Source: Candidatus Competibacteraceae bacterium (GTDB lineage Bacteria > Pseudomonadota > Gammaproteobacteria > Competibacterales > Competibacteraceae). Taken from it: 64,000 bases of DNA. The first letter of the stretch is position 1. Each line of letters opens with the position of its first letter. The notes under the pieces were generated by a model. That model did not search any database, was not told the DNA's origin, and was given only the letters and a program-made list of their open reading frames with translations. Positions 35,714 through 42,806 of the stretch are shown piece by piece. The position numbers and the translations under genes were made by a program. The stretch covers positions 2,046,001 to 2,110,000 of the forward strand of contig CP065007.1 of assembly GCA_016699715.1 (NCBI GenBank), read 5' to 3'.

Positions 35714-36118
35714 ATGAAAACCACCGTGGAATTGAACGACAGCCTGCTCGAAGAGATCAAGCGCCATGCCACGCAACATCACACCACTTTGCGGGTGGTG
35801 CTGGAACGCGCGCTGAAGCACTTTCCGCAACGGCGGAGCACGACGCCTTTCCGCATGCGGTACGCGATATTCTCGGGGAGCGGCCTGCACGCCGGGATTC
35901 AGGAGGAGGACTGGAGCCCGATTCGAGCCCTCGTCGGGATTTCACAGCGCCGATCAGCGCCGGCAACGTGCCGAAACGAAAGCATGGTTACACAGGGCCG
36001 CCAAGGTTCCGCGGACTGGAATCCCGATCAATATTTTCGGCGACAACCGCCCCCGGATGACCGAGACCCGCGCGCGCGGCAACGAGCCGGAACCGTAAAA
36101 AGCGACGGCCCTCGGTAG
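35714..36118 (+). pseudogene. Orphan VapB-type antitoxin with a degraded 3' end
   Basis: Residues 1-70 read as a VapB antitoxin: MKTTVELNDSLLEEIKRHA, then TTLRVVLERAL, FRMRYAIFSGSGLHAGIQ and EEDWSPIRALV. In this family the protein normally ends a few residues later in a short EGRG-like tail. Here the frame instead continues for about 60 residues of unrelated, arginine-rich sequence, and no VapC gene follows. It is most simply a broken toxin-antitoxin module at the edge of the accessory block next to dabB. Confidence 0.6.
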
Positions 36119-36298
36119 CTCGGATATTATGCAACGTGCGAAACAGGCAGAGAGGCGCAAGGCGCGGTGAGAAAAGCAGGGTATTAAGGCCGGCGTGAAG
36201 GTTGAGACGTTCGGCGAACGTCAAAGCACCAGCAGGAAGCAGCGGACGATATGCATCATTCAACAAAACGACAACTTTTTATCGCGCAGGGGATAGTT

Positions 36299-36694
36299 AT
36301 GCAAATCAAATTTATGGCCGCTCTATTTGCGGGTCTGTTCGCTATTTCAAATTCAGTGATTGCCGAAGAGTGCAGTAGTCGATCAGAAGACTCTGTTTTT
36401 ATAATGGATTGCCTTTCGGCACGTTATAAAGCAGCAGATCAAGAATTAAACACGGTATATAATGAAGCGATGAAATCGCTTTCAAGCGACGGAAAGAAAA
36501 AACTTGAAGAAGCTCAAAAAGCATGGCTTAAATATCGTGATGCCAGTCTTGCATTTATAACGGAAGTCAATAGAAAAACAGGGTCTACCGGTAATTTTAT
36601 CATTGAGGATTACAGAGCAGCTCTTGTGGAAAAACGAGCTTCAGAATTGAAGTATATACTTAGCGGCCCTGATGCGGGTCCAGCTGAATGGTAA
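36299..36694 (+). CDS. LprI-like (DUF1311) exported protein
   Basis: The 131-residue protein has a signal peptide (MQIKFMAALFAGLFAISNSV). The mature part has the DUF1311/LprI pattern: cysteines in EECSSRS and MDCLSARYKAADQELNTVYN, then KKLEEAQKAWLKYRDASL. Some members inhibit lysozyme; for this one the function is inferred from family only. It is AT-rich compared with the chromosome and stands alone in the accessory block. The ATG at 36299 with AGGGGAT upstream is preferred over 36251. Confidence 0.75.
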   Translation: MQIKFMAALFAGLFAISNSVIAEECSSRSEDSVFIMDCLSARYKAADQELNTVYNEAMKSLSSDGKKKLEEAQKAWLKYRDASLAFITEVNRKTGSTGNFIIEDYRAALVEKRASELKYILSGPDAGPAEW

Positions 36695-36710
36695 GGCGAT
36701 CAGAACAGCA

Positions 36711-36827
36711 GTGGTTACAAACGCGCGCCATTGCTCCAAAAACCCTGGGAACTCGATGGTCAGCATCACCCAGATTTATTCCCACGTCGGGCAAGAGCGA
36801 ATGGAGCAGGTGGTGGGGATGTTGTGA
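36711..36827 (+). pseudogene. Remnant of a tyrosine recombinase (phage/XerD-type integrase) C-terminus
   Basis: Too short for a normal gene. The last 23 codons (from the ATG at 36756 to the TGA at 36825) read VSITQIYSHVGQERMEQVVG, which matches the end of tyrosine recombinases, where TTQIYTHV holds the catalytic tyrosine. The preceding codons resemble the end of the HxxR/LGHS region only with shifts. It marks a lost integrated element in this block. Confidence 0.6.
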
Positions 36828-36964
36828 GCAGAGGGTTCGCCCGATGTGCTTCTTTAGTTAGCTTGTTGCCTATAAATTAACCGTCGAGGAGTTATACGGA
36901 ACCGCATAATCACTTGTTGGTGTGCAGTAACAAAGAATCACTGGTAGTGTTCTAACTTTGGATA

Positions 36965-37444
36965 TCACACTAACATACCAAATTCGTACCGATTAACGAA
37001 GAGGCCGATGACGATATCATGCATTTTATTTAGTTTGGAAAAACAGATCGTTTTTCGAGCCAATCGCTTAATACGAGTCCGTAGGGTTAAATGTTTCCGT
37101 TCGATCTTCTGGGTACCGCTTTTAGCGATCACCCGTTGATCAGCGGGGAGGTGACGTTCGTAGGCACCCCAATCATCCGTGTAAAATTGCGTGATGCCAA
37201 ACGGCTCCAGGAGGGCTTTTAAGGCCAGGAACGAGGGGTCTTTTCGGTCACCGAGGACATAGGCGAGCACTTCGCCGGTGGCATGGTCGATGGCATGCCA
37301 TAACCAGCGTTGGTTTTCCTTGTTGCGAACATCACTCCACATTTCGTCCAGTTCTGCAATTTCAATCTGTTGAATATCAACAAGAATATGCTTTTTATTC
37401 AGCCGTTCCAGGACGGCGTGATTGACCGATTCAAGACTGGGTTC
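36965..37444 (-). CDS. IS1 transposase, catalytic part (InsB-like frame)
   Basis: This frame is reached from the InsA-like frame at the A8 run and gives about 159 residues. It begins EPSLESVNHAVLERLNKK and includes DEMWSDV, the RWLWHAIDHATGEVLAYVLG block, YTDDWGAYERHL and KIERKHLTLRTRIKRLARKT, the catalytic core of IS1-type DDE transposases. The first internal ATG is at 37342. Without a shift at the A8 run it would not be joined to the DNA-binding part. Confidence 0.85.
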   Translation of the reverse strand, partial: EPSLESVNHAVLERLNKKHILVDIQQIEIAELDEMWSDVRNKENQRWLWHAIDHATGEVLAYVLGDRKDPSFLALKALLEPFGITQFYTDDWGAYERHLPADQRVIAKSGTQKIERKHLTLRTRIKRLARKTICFSKLNKMHDIVIGLFVNRYEFGMLV

Positions 37445-37709
37445 TTTTTTTTAATTCGCTGATCACCGTGCTCGGACTGATGTGGAGGACCCGCGCTGTA
37501 TCCCGAATGCCGCTACCGTTTAACGCCATCTCGACAATCTGTTTTTTAATAGTCGGTACCCGACCGAGATCGTCATAATCCAAAATGAAAGTTTGAGCAG
37601 AACAATCTGGATTTCGGCACAGATAACGCTGCTTTTCGTTCGCGGTTTGGCCGCGCTTGACCACATGATCTCGACCACAATGTGGACAGCAAACCGGCAC
37701 TAAAACCAT
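37431..37709 (-). CDS. IS1 transposase, zinc-finger/DNA-binding part (InsA-like frame)
   Basis: The 92-residue protein has two Cys pairs (CCPHCGRDH, LCRNPDCSAQ) forming a zinc finger, followed by a helix-turn-helix (GSGIRDTARVLHISPSTVIS). The frame runs into eight As and stops shortly after. Removing one A would join it directly to the catalytic frame, giving the usual single polypeptide of related IS1 elements. Confidence 0.85.
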   Translation of the reverse strand: MVLVPVCCPHCGRDHVVKRGQTANEKQRYLCRNPDCSAQTFILDYDDLGRVPTIKKQIVEMALNGSGIRDTARVLHISPSTVISELKKRTQS

Positions 37710-37813
37710 AATCTTTTTCTCCCAACGTGCTGTGATGGAATCACGTCAATCGTCACTATTGATTCATGAAATTCAGTGATTAATAATACAATATCCAAAT
37801 TTAGAACACTACC

Positions 37814-38126
37814 GACGGGCTCAACCCATAATCCGAAACTTTCGCACAGTTGGATGCGGTGATACTTATCAAATCGAGCGGCACTCCTACCATGAAAGTG
37901 TAGTCTCTCAGCAACTCGCCACGTCCACGATAGTCTGCATGTATGAACGCTCACTAGGTCCGATAATGGTGGTCGGTTTAGATGGATATCCTGAAACGAT
38001 TGCATTCACGAGGACCGAGCAATGCGCGCGCACCCTAGCAGAGCAGCTCTCTCTGTAACTGGTTCATGCGTTTGCGATACGACCGTTGAGGTCTGTCCGG
38101 CTCGTCCACACCCTATGGTTTTATAT
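37814..38126. other. Non-coding stretch beside the IS element
   Basis: Over these 313 bases neither strand has a convincing gene. A 101-codon minus-strand frame (37700-38005) overlaps the insertion sequence and looks non-coding. Nothing else was recognised; it probably consists of decayed sequence. Confidence 0.4.
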
Positions 38127-38611
38127 TCATAAAAACCCCCTCAACTGCCTCGGTATCCGTTCCTCCTCCTTATCATTCCCCAGCGTCACCGCCGCCTCGC
38201 CGGGCTTGAGCCAAAACTGCACCACCACCTCACCCCGGATCGCCACCCGATCCAGCCACGGCCCCAACTCCTGGGCGCGGGCGTAGTGCAGCGAGAGAAT
38301 CCCACCCCGGTAGGTCGCCGGGTCGTAACGATTCACGCTATCCAGGCGTCCGGCTAACGCCGATCCCCGCCTGTCCGGAATCTCCATTTCCCCCAGCAGA
38401 AAGTAAGGGTGGGTCTGATCGATGCGGCTCAGCAGCCCGCGCAGTGTCCATCCCGCTCCACGATCAGCCCGTTTTGCCACACCCCGACCACCGGGAATTT
38501 CCCCGTGACCGGCTGCAAGGTCAGATTATCGGTGGCGATCAGTTCCAGTCGATCCCGTCCGGCCGGTAGCCAAACAAGGTCGCGCCGCCCAGGCAGAGCA
38601 CGGAGGCGCAA
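38127..38611 (-). pseudogene. Frameshifted hypothetical protein
   Basis: Two minus-strand frames join near 38430-38480. The upstream one (RLELIATDNLTLQPVTGKFP, then VVGVWQNGLIVERDG) stops early. The downstream one continues TLRGLLSRIDQTHPYFLLGE to the end at 38127. Together they look like one protein of about 160 residues broken by a one-base shift. A second frame change may exist further upstream, where TLGTHVACASVLCLGGATLF resembles a signal peptide. I do not recognise the family. A sequencing error is the alternative. Confidence 0.45.
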
Positions 38612-38649
38612 GCGACGTGGGTGCCGAGGGTCAAGCGATTTCCCTCCGG

Positions 38650-39138
38650 CTACCTCTCGCCGCAGAAGGCGCGAGCCTCGTGAATCACTCGGTCGCTCAG
38701 GAAAAAGCCGGCCTCTTGGCGCAGTCGCTCCAACAACGGCCCAACCTCAGCGATCCGGCCACGCGCTTTCGCTTCGATCAATACGCCCACCACACCCACG
38801 GTCTTCAGTCCGAAGCGGCGGGCCACGCGCCGACCTTCCCGCTCGTCCATCAGTACCCAACACGGTTGGCACTCCACCGCCAAGGCGATGGTTTCCGCTT
38901 CGCCCGGATCGAGCCGTTCCCGCAAGGCCGTGACCAAGGGGTGATTGGTCACTTTCCGTCGCGCAATCCAGTCCACGCCGGTGACCTCATGGCAGCCTGG
39001 CCAAGCATGACCACCGGCGCGCAACTCCGCCCAAACCGCTTCGGCGATCAGCAAGCCGCCGTACAGTGCCCGTAGTACATCGAACTGGCCGATGGCGGCG
39101 AGATTGGTCAGCGGCGAGGTGTTGCTGATAGTCACCAT
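38650..39138 (-). CDS. DUF3368 PIN-like toxin
   Basis: The 162-residue protein begins MVTISNTSPLTNLAAIGQFD and has LDPGEAETIALAVE, then LMDEREGRRVARRFGLKTVG and VGPLLERLRQEAGFFLSD, which define the DUF3368 branch of PIN-domain proteins. It should be an RNase-type toxin. Its ATG overlaps the stop of the UPF0175 gene (TGATG), so the pair is translationally coupled. Confidence 0.85.
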   Translation of the reverse strand: MVTISNTSPLTNLAAIGQFDVLRALYGGLLIAEAVWAELRAGGHAWPGCHEVTGVDWIARRKVTNHPLVTALRERLDPGEAETIALAVECQPCWVLMDEREGRRVARRFGLKTVGVVGVLIEAKARGRIAEVGPLLERLRQEAGFFLSDRVIHEARAFCGER

Positions 39139-39404
39139 CACGACAGGTGGCCCAGCTCGCGCAAGGTCTCGATATCGTCTTGCAGGTCGTCGGCGTCGTA
39201 GTGAGCCTCGATGCGCCGCAGACCGAGCCACTGCCGGAACTCCCACAAGCTCAGGCCGGCCAGTTCGCGCGCCTTGCCCAGCGAGAGCCGGTTCTGGGCA
39301 TAGAGCGCCAAGGCCAGTTCACGCCGGAGATCGTGCGTGTTCATTTGGGCGGCATCGAGCACGTCCTGGGGGATTTCGAGGGTCGCGGTGGCTTCTGCGG
39401 ACAT
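39138..39404 (-). CDS. UPF0175-family antitoxin
   Basis: The 88-residue protein has the UPF0175 pattern: LEIPQDVLDAAQMNTHDLRR, then LALALYAQNRLSLGKARELA and GLSLWEFRQWLGLR. It is the usual upstream partner of DUF3368 toxins. The start at 39404 follows GGAGGAG by six bases. It begins just downstream of the dabA stop, at the outer edge of the accessory block. Confidence 0.85.
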   Translation of the reverse strand: MSAEATATLEIPQDVLDAAQMNTHDLRRELALALYAQNRLSLGKARELAGLSLWEFRQWLGLRRIEAHYDADDLQDDIETLRELGHLS

Positions 39405-39441
39405 GATGACTCCTCCGTTCGAACCTGTTCGTGAATGATGC

Positions 39442-42400
39442 TCAGCCAAGTGCTTTATTCTCACCCTCACCGATCAACGCCGGCGGCAACGGGTCGGTAT
39501 GGCCGCGATACCAATCGCCCGAGCGGGCGCGTTCGGGCAACGGTCGCGGGGGTCCGCTCCAAGGCACGAATCCACGCGCCGGATCGAAGATCGAAAATTC
39601 CCCGCTATCGGGGTCCTTGGCGATCACATGCACCCAAGCGCCGCCGATCAGTTCGCGCAGGCTGGGCTGACGCTGGTAAATGGCGGTCAGCACCTCGATG
39701 CGGGCCTCGACCACGATCTGCAAGCGCAGCGGCTCGTGAATCTCGATCATTTGCCGGGGCAGGCCGGTGCGCAGATCGCTACTGGCCCCCTCCATCACCG
39801 CGAACAGCCCGGTGACGTTGTGCGGGGTCTTGGTCCCGCAACCCAGCCGCTCGTTGTTGACGGTGGAAAAGTAGTACTCCAGATTGATGCCCGCGCCCAC
39901 CGGACCCACCGCCAGCAGGACGCCTTCCAGCACGGTCCCGCTCGGGTCCTGGGTCGGGTCGTAGGAAATCAGGAACGCCCGCCGGTCCAGAAACAGTCCC
40001 TGACTCATCGAGCGGCGGCCGACCAGGGCGGCGGCGTTGGTGGCGTGCCCCAGCTCGGGCCGCGCCTGGCTGAAATCCCTGGAGCGCTCCACCACATGCC
40101 GCAGCGCCTGAGCCGGCGTGGGGTCGCGCGGCGCGGAAGCGAAGCGGCGGCAGCGTTCGTGGGCCGACCGTTCGCAGGCCCGGTCCAGATCCCGTCGCAG
40201 TTCCGCCAGCGCCGGTTCCAGCGCGGCCGGCAGTTCACTGAGATCGTATAGAGTGATCAATTCGTCGCAGGTGTTGTGCTCGGCGCCGATGAACCAGGTA
40301 TCCGCCGGCACCTCGATGCCGCGCTCGACCAGCAGCGCCCGCACTGCCGGGCGATTGGCCATGGCGGCAAAGGCGCGGGCGTTCGGCCCGCCGTGGCGTC
40401 CGCTGCACGCCCCGCAGTCGTAGGCGGCGAGATGCGGGTTGTTCTGGCTGATCGAACCATGACCCATCAGCACCGTCAGTGGCGCGAATTGCACGGTCAC
40501 CCCGATATTGCGCAGCAGGGCGGCCACCCGGTCGGCCTGCTCGGCGTCGGTAAATCCGAGGCGCGGCCGTTCCGGCGTGGCCGGCGTACCGTCGTCCGCC
40601 GCAGTGACCGCGACTTGCGTGGGCACCTCCGGCACCCAAAGCGCATCGACCGCCGCCACGAGGTCCGCCTGCCGGCTGGGGGCAAACAGCTTGCCGGCCA
40701 GCGTCAACAGCGCGCCCGGCGCCAGCACGGCGATCAGCGGAACCGAGGACAGCAGGTTGCGCCGGATCTCGTGGTAGAGGGCGCGCAGCCGGCCGCGCTG
40801 CTCGCGCCGCCGGTCGTGCAGCGCATGGCGGGCTTGGACGTCCGACCGCGCGACTTCGCGCACCTCGTGGGCGGGCGTGGCCACCACCGGACAGAGCGGC
40901 GTAACCTCGCGGTCATCCAGGCCGCGCCAATTCATCACCACCCCGAAAAAACCGGCGGCGCCCAAAGTCTCGATCCGTGGGTTCAGCTCTTCCAGATGGC
41001 GGCGGATACCCTCCTCCCGGTCATCGATGCAAAACACGATCTGGACTTGTGGCCGTTGCGCGCGAGCGGTCCAGCGGCCATGATTGTTGGCCAGGGCGTT
41101 GATCAGCGTATCCCGATAGTGGTGCTCGTAGGCGCACTGCCACAGCGCGCCGCGCAAGGCGGCCGGTAACTCGTCCAGCGGTGCCAGCAAGGTGTCCAGA
41201 TCCGTCAGGCTCAGCGCGCGCAACTCGCCGCCGGACAATCCGAGATGCTGGGCCAGCCGAAACAACCGCCAGGCGCTGCCGTGAACCGTGTGCGCGCCGG
41301 GCCGCGCCGCCACCGGGCTGTGCCGCCAGGTCCAGATCATGTCGGCGAGCGCATCCCAGGGCGCGCGCGTGGCCCCATCTCCCCTCTCCTTCCCTCTTTC
41401 TCCTGGTGAAAGAGAGGCCGGAGGTGAGGGGAGCATTCCTCCTTCGACCAAACCCCTCGTCCGGCTGGCCAGATATTCGGGCAGGCGTCCTTCGTACAGG
41501 GCCTGCCGGACCAGCGCCTCGGCCGGGCGGGCGCTGAAATAGTCGCGCAGCGCCGGCAGCGAACCTTCCAGTCCCCAGTATTCACGACATAGGTGCTCGA
41601 TCCACAGGCCATCCAGGCACAAGCGCAGCGCGAGATAATCCGCCAGCGTGACCGGCGTTTCCCGATTGGCCGGGTAATCGCCGTGCTGCTGCCGCCAGTT
41701 CATCATCCCCGACCAGCCGGGCAACTCCAGGGCGAGACGGGTCAAATAACCCTCCCAGCGCGGCTCGGGGATGCCCAGTCGCCGCAGCTCGGCGACGATC
41801 GCGTCCACCGGCTGTTCCGGCCAGCGGGCCAGTGCCGCGCGCCAACCGCTCAAACCAGCGAAGCTCCAGGCCAGATCGCTTCCGGCCAGACGACGCCAGG
41901 CCGTGTACAGCCCCTCGCTCCGACCGGGCAGCGACCAGGCCGCCACTCCTTCGTCCAAATGGGCGGCGCACAGGCGGATCAGCACCGGACGGACCTGATC
42001 GAGTAGATCCTGGCCGGTCAACACCCGCAGCAGCTCCCGGAAAGTGCTGCCCTCGCCCACTTCGGCGAACGATCGTTCGATCAGCGCCAGGGCATCGGCC
42101 TGCATCCGCTTGTGAACGACGGGGCCCTGATCCTCGGTCACGCCATCGGCCCTGAACCGCGCCAGCAGCGACTTGGCCAGGTTGATTTGCAAGTCTTCCA
42201 GTTCTTCCGGATGCAGGTCGAAATCGGGCAATTGCAAGCCTTGCAGGCAGGCGTGCCACAGGCTTTCCAGCGCGCGGGCTTCCCCAACGATGCTCTCGCG
42301 CTCGGCCGCCGCCAACAGCCGCTGGCGCACGGCCGCCGGTACATCGGACTGAAAACGCCGGGTGAGGTCGAATTCCTCGATCCGCCAGATCAGTTGGCTC

Positions 42401-42792
42401 AGCGGCAGGGCTTCCACCCCGTGGACCAGCGCGACGCGCAGCACCTCGCCCCGGCGGATGTCCCGGCCACCGACACGGACCAGCACGGCCTCGGCCTCAA
42501 GTTCCCCCCGCTGGGCACATGCCGCGTCCAGGTCCGCGTCGCCAATCCGGCCGGCCCGGTACAGCGCGCGAAAATTCTCTTCGGGCAGATAGGCGCGAAT
42601 CCCGGTGAGCTGCTCGGCCGCCGCCAGTGCCTGTTCGAACGGCAGGTGCTGGTAACCATGCAGGGTGTTGTGATGGACGAAATTCAGGATCGGCGCCTGG
42701 CCGGGCAGCACATGGTCGAGATGGGCGATGGCCCGCTCGACGATCTGGCGTGGCCCGAGTGAAGACCGATCGGGCGCGACGGTCGCGGACAT
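39442..42792 (-). CDS. dabA: DabA: DUF2309 subunit of the inorganic-carbon accumulation complex
   Basis: The 1116-residue, largely soluble protein belongs to PF10070, whose DabA members pair with a DabB membrane partner to accumulate bicarbonate. The N-terminus has ILNFVHHNTLHGYQHLPFE. The zinc-site residues known from Halothiobacillus DabA appear to be conserved: Cys588 and Asp590 in VFCIDDREEG, His778 in LMGHGSISQNNP and Cys793 in YDCGACSGRHGG, with the same 15-residue spacing between the last two. An arginine-rich insert at about 453-473 comes from a palindromic repeat. Fourteen bases separate it from the upstream NuoM gene; dabB is 3.8 kb downstream. Confidence 0.93.
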   Translation of the reverse strand: MSATVAPDRSSLGPRQIVERAIAHLDHVLPGQAPILNFVHHNTLHGYQHLPFEQALAAAEQLTGIRAYLPEENFRALYRAGRIGDADLDAACAQRGELEAEAVLVRVGGRDIRRGEVLRVALVHGVEALPLSQLIWRIEEFDLTRRFQSDVPAAVRQRLLAAAERESIVGEARALESLWHACLQGLQLPDFDLHPEELEDLQINLAKSLLARFRADGVTEDQGPVVHKRMQADALALIERSFAEVGEGSTFRELLRVLTGQDLLDQVRPVLIRLCAAHLDEGVAAWSLPGRSEGLYTAWRRLAGSDLAWSFAGLSGWRAALARWPEQPVDAIVAELRRLGIPEPRWEGYLTRLALELPGWSGMMNWRQQHGDYPANRETPVTLADYLALRLCLDGLWIEHLCREYWGLEGSLPALRDYFSARPAEALVRQALYEGRLPEYLASRTRGLVEGGMLPSPPASLSPGERGKERGDGATRAPWDALADMIWTWRHSPVAARPGAHTVHGSAWRLFRLAQHLGLSGGELRALSLTDLDTLLAPLDELPAALRGALWQCAYEHHYRDTLINALANNHGRWTARAQRPQVQIVFCIDDREEGIRRHLEELNPRIETLGAAGFFGVVMNWRGLDDREVTPLCPVVATPAHEVREVARSDVQARHALHDRRREQRGRLRALYHEIRRNLLSSVPLIAVLAPGALLTLAGKLFAPSRQADLVAAVDALWVPEVPTQVAVTAADDGTPATPERPRLGFTDAEQADRVAALLRNIGVTVQFAPLTVLMGHGSISQNNPHLAAYDCGACSGRHGGPNARAFAAMANRPAVRALLVERGIEVPADTWFIGAEHNTCDELITLYDLSELPAALEPALAELRRDLDRACERSAHERCRRFASAPRDPTPAQALRHVVERSRDFSQARPELGHATNAAALVGRRSMSQGLFLDRRAFLISYDPTQDPSGTVLEGVLLAVGPVGAGINLEYYFSTVNNERLGCGTKTPHNVTGLFAVMEGASSDLRTGLPRQMIEIHEPLRLQIVVEARIEVLTAIYQRQPSLRELIGGAWVHVIAKDPDSGEFSIFDPARGFVPWSGPPRPLPERARSGDWYRGHTDPLPPALIGEGENKALG
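41375..41436. repeat. Palindromic repeat inserted in frame inside dabA
   Basis: CTCCCCTC at the left and GAGGGGAG at the right frame an inner hairpin (CTCTTTC / GAAAGAG). The element reads in dabA as PSPPASLSPGERGKERGDG, a peptide typical of translated dispersed palindromes and unlike the DUF2309 fold. It lies between two domain blocks, so the protein may tolerate it. Confidence 0.65.
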
Positions 42793-42806
42793 GGCCTACC
42801 CCTTTA

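Larger units (their letters stand above)
36943..37813 (-). mobile_element. IS1-family insertion sequence, 871 bp
   Basis: The terminal inverted repeats GGTAGTGTTCTAACTTTGGA (36943 onward) and its inverted counterpart ending at 37813 match over 23 bases with one difference. Between them lies an IS1-type transposase in two overlapping frames. No direct target duplication is visible at the ends (AGAATCACT left, GACGGGCTC right), which suggests later rearrangement. It sits in the accessory block that separates dabA from dabB. Confidence 0.9.

Noticed and set aside
35988..36266. Minus-strand 92-codon frame between the orphan antitoxin and the LprI gene
   Set aside because: No plausible start site, no domain, and it overlaps the antitoxin remnant.
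37700..38005. 101-codon minus-strand frame at the IS edge
   Set aside because: It crosses the inverted repeat of the IS element and overlaps insA; the translation shows no recognisable fold.
38030..38115. A 24-residue minus-strand peptide (RSYRKRMNQLQRELL) slightly like the start of a polyphosphate kinase 2
   Set aside because: It is too short, and bounded by stops on both sides; the likeness could easily be chance.
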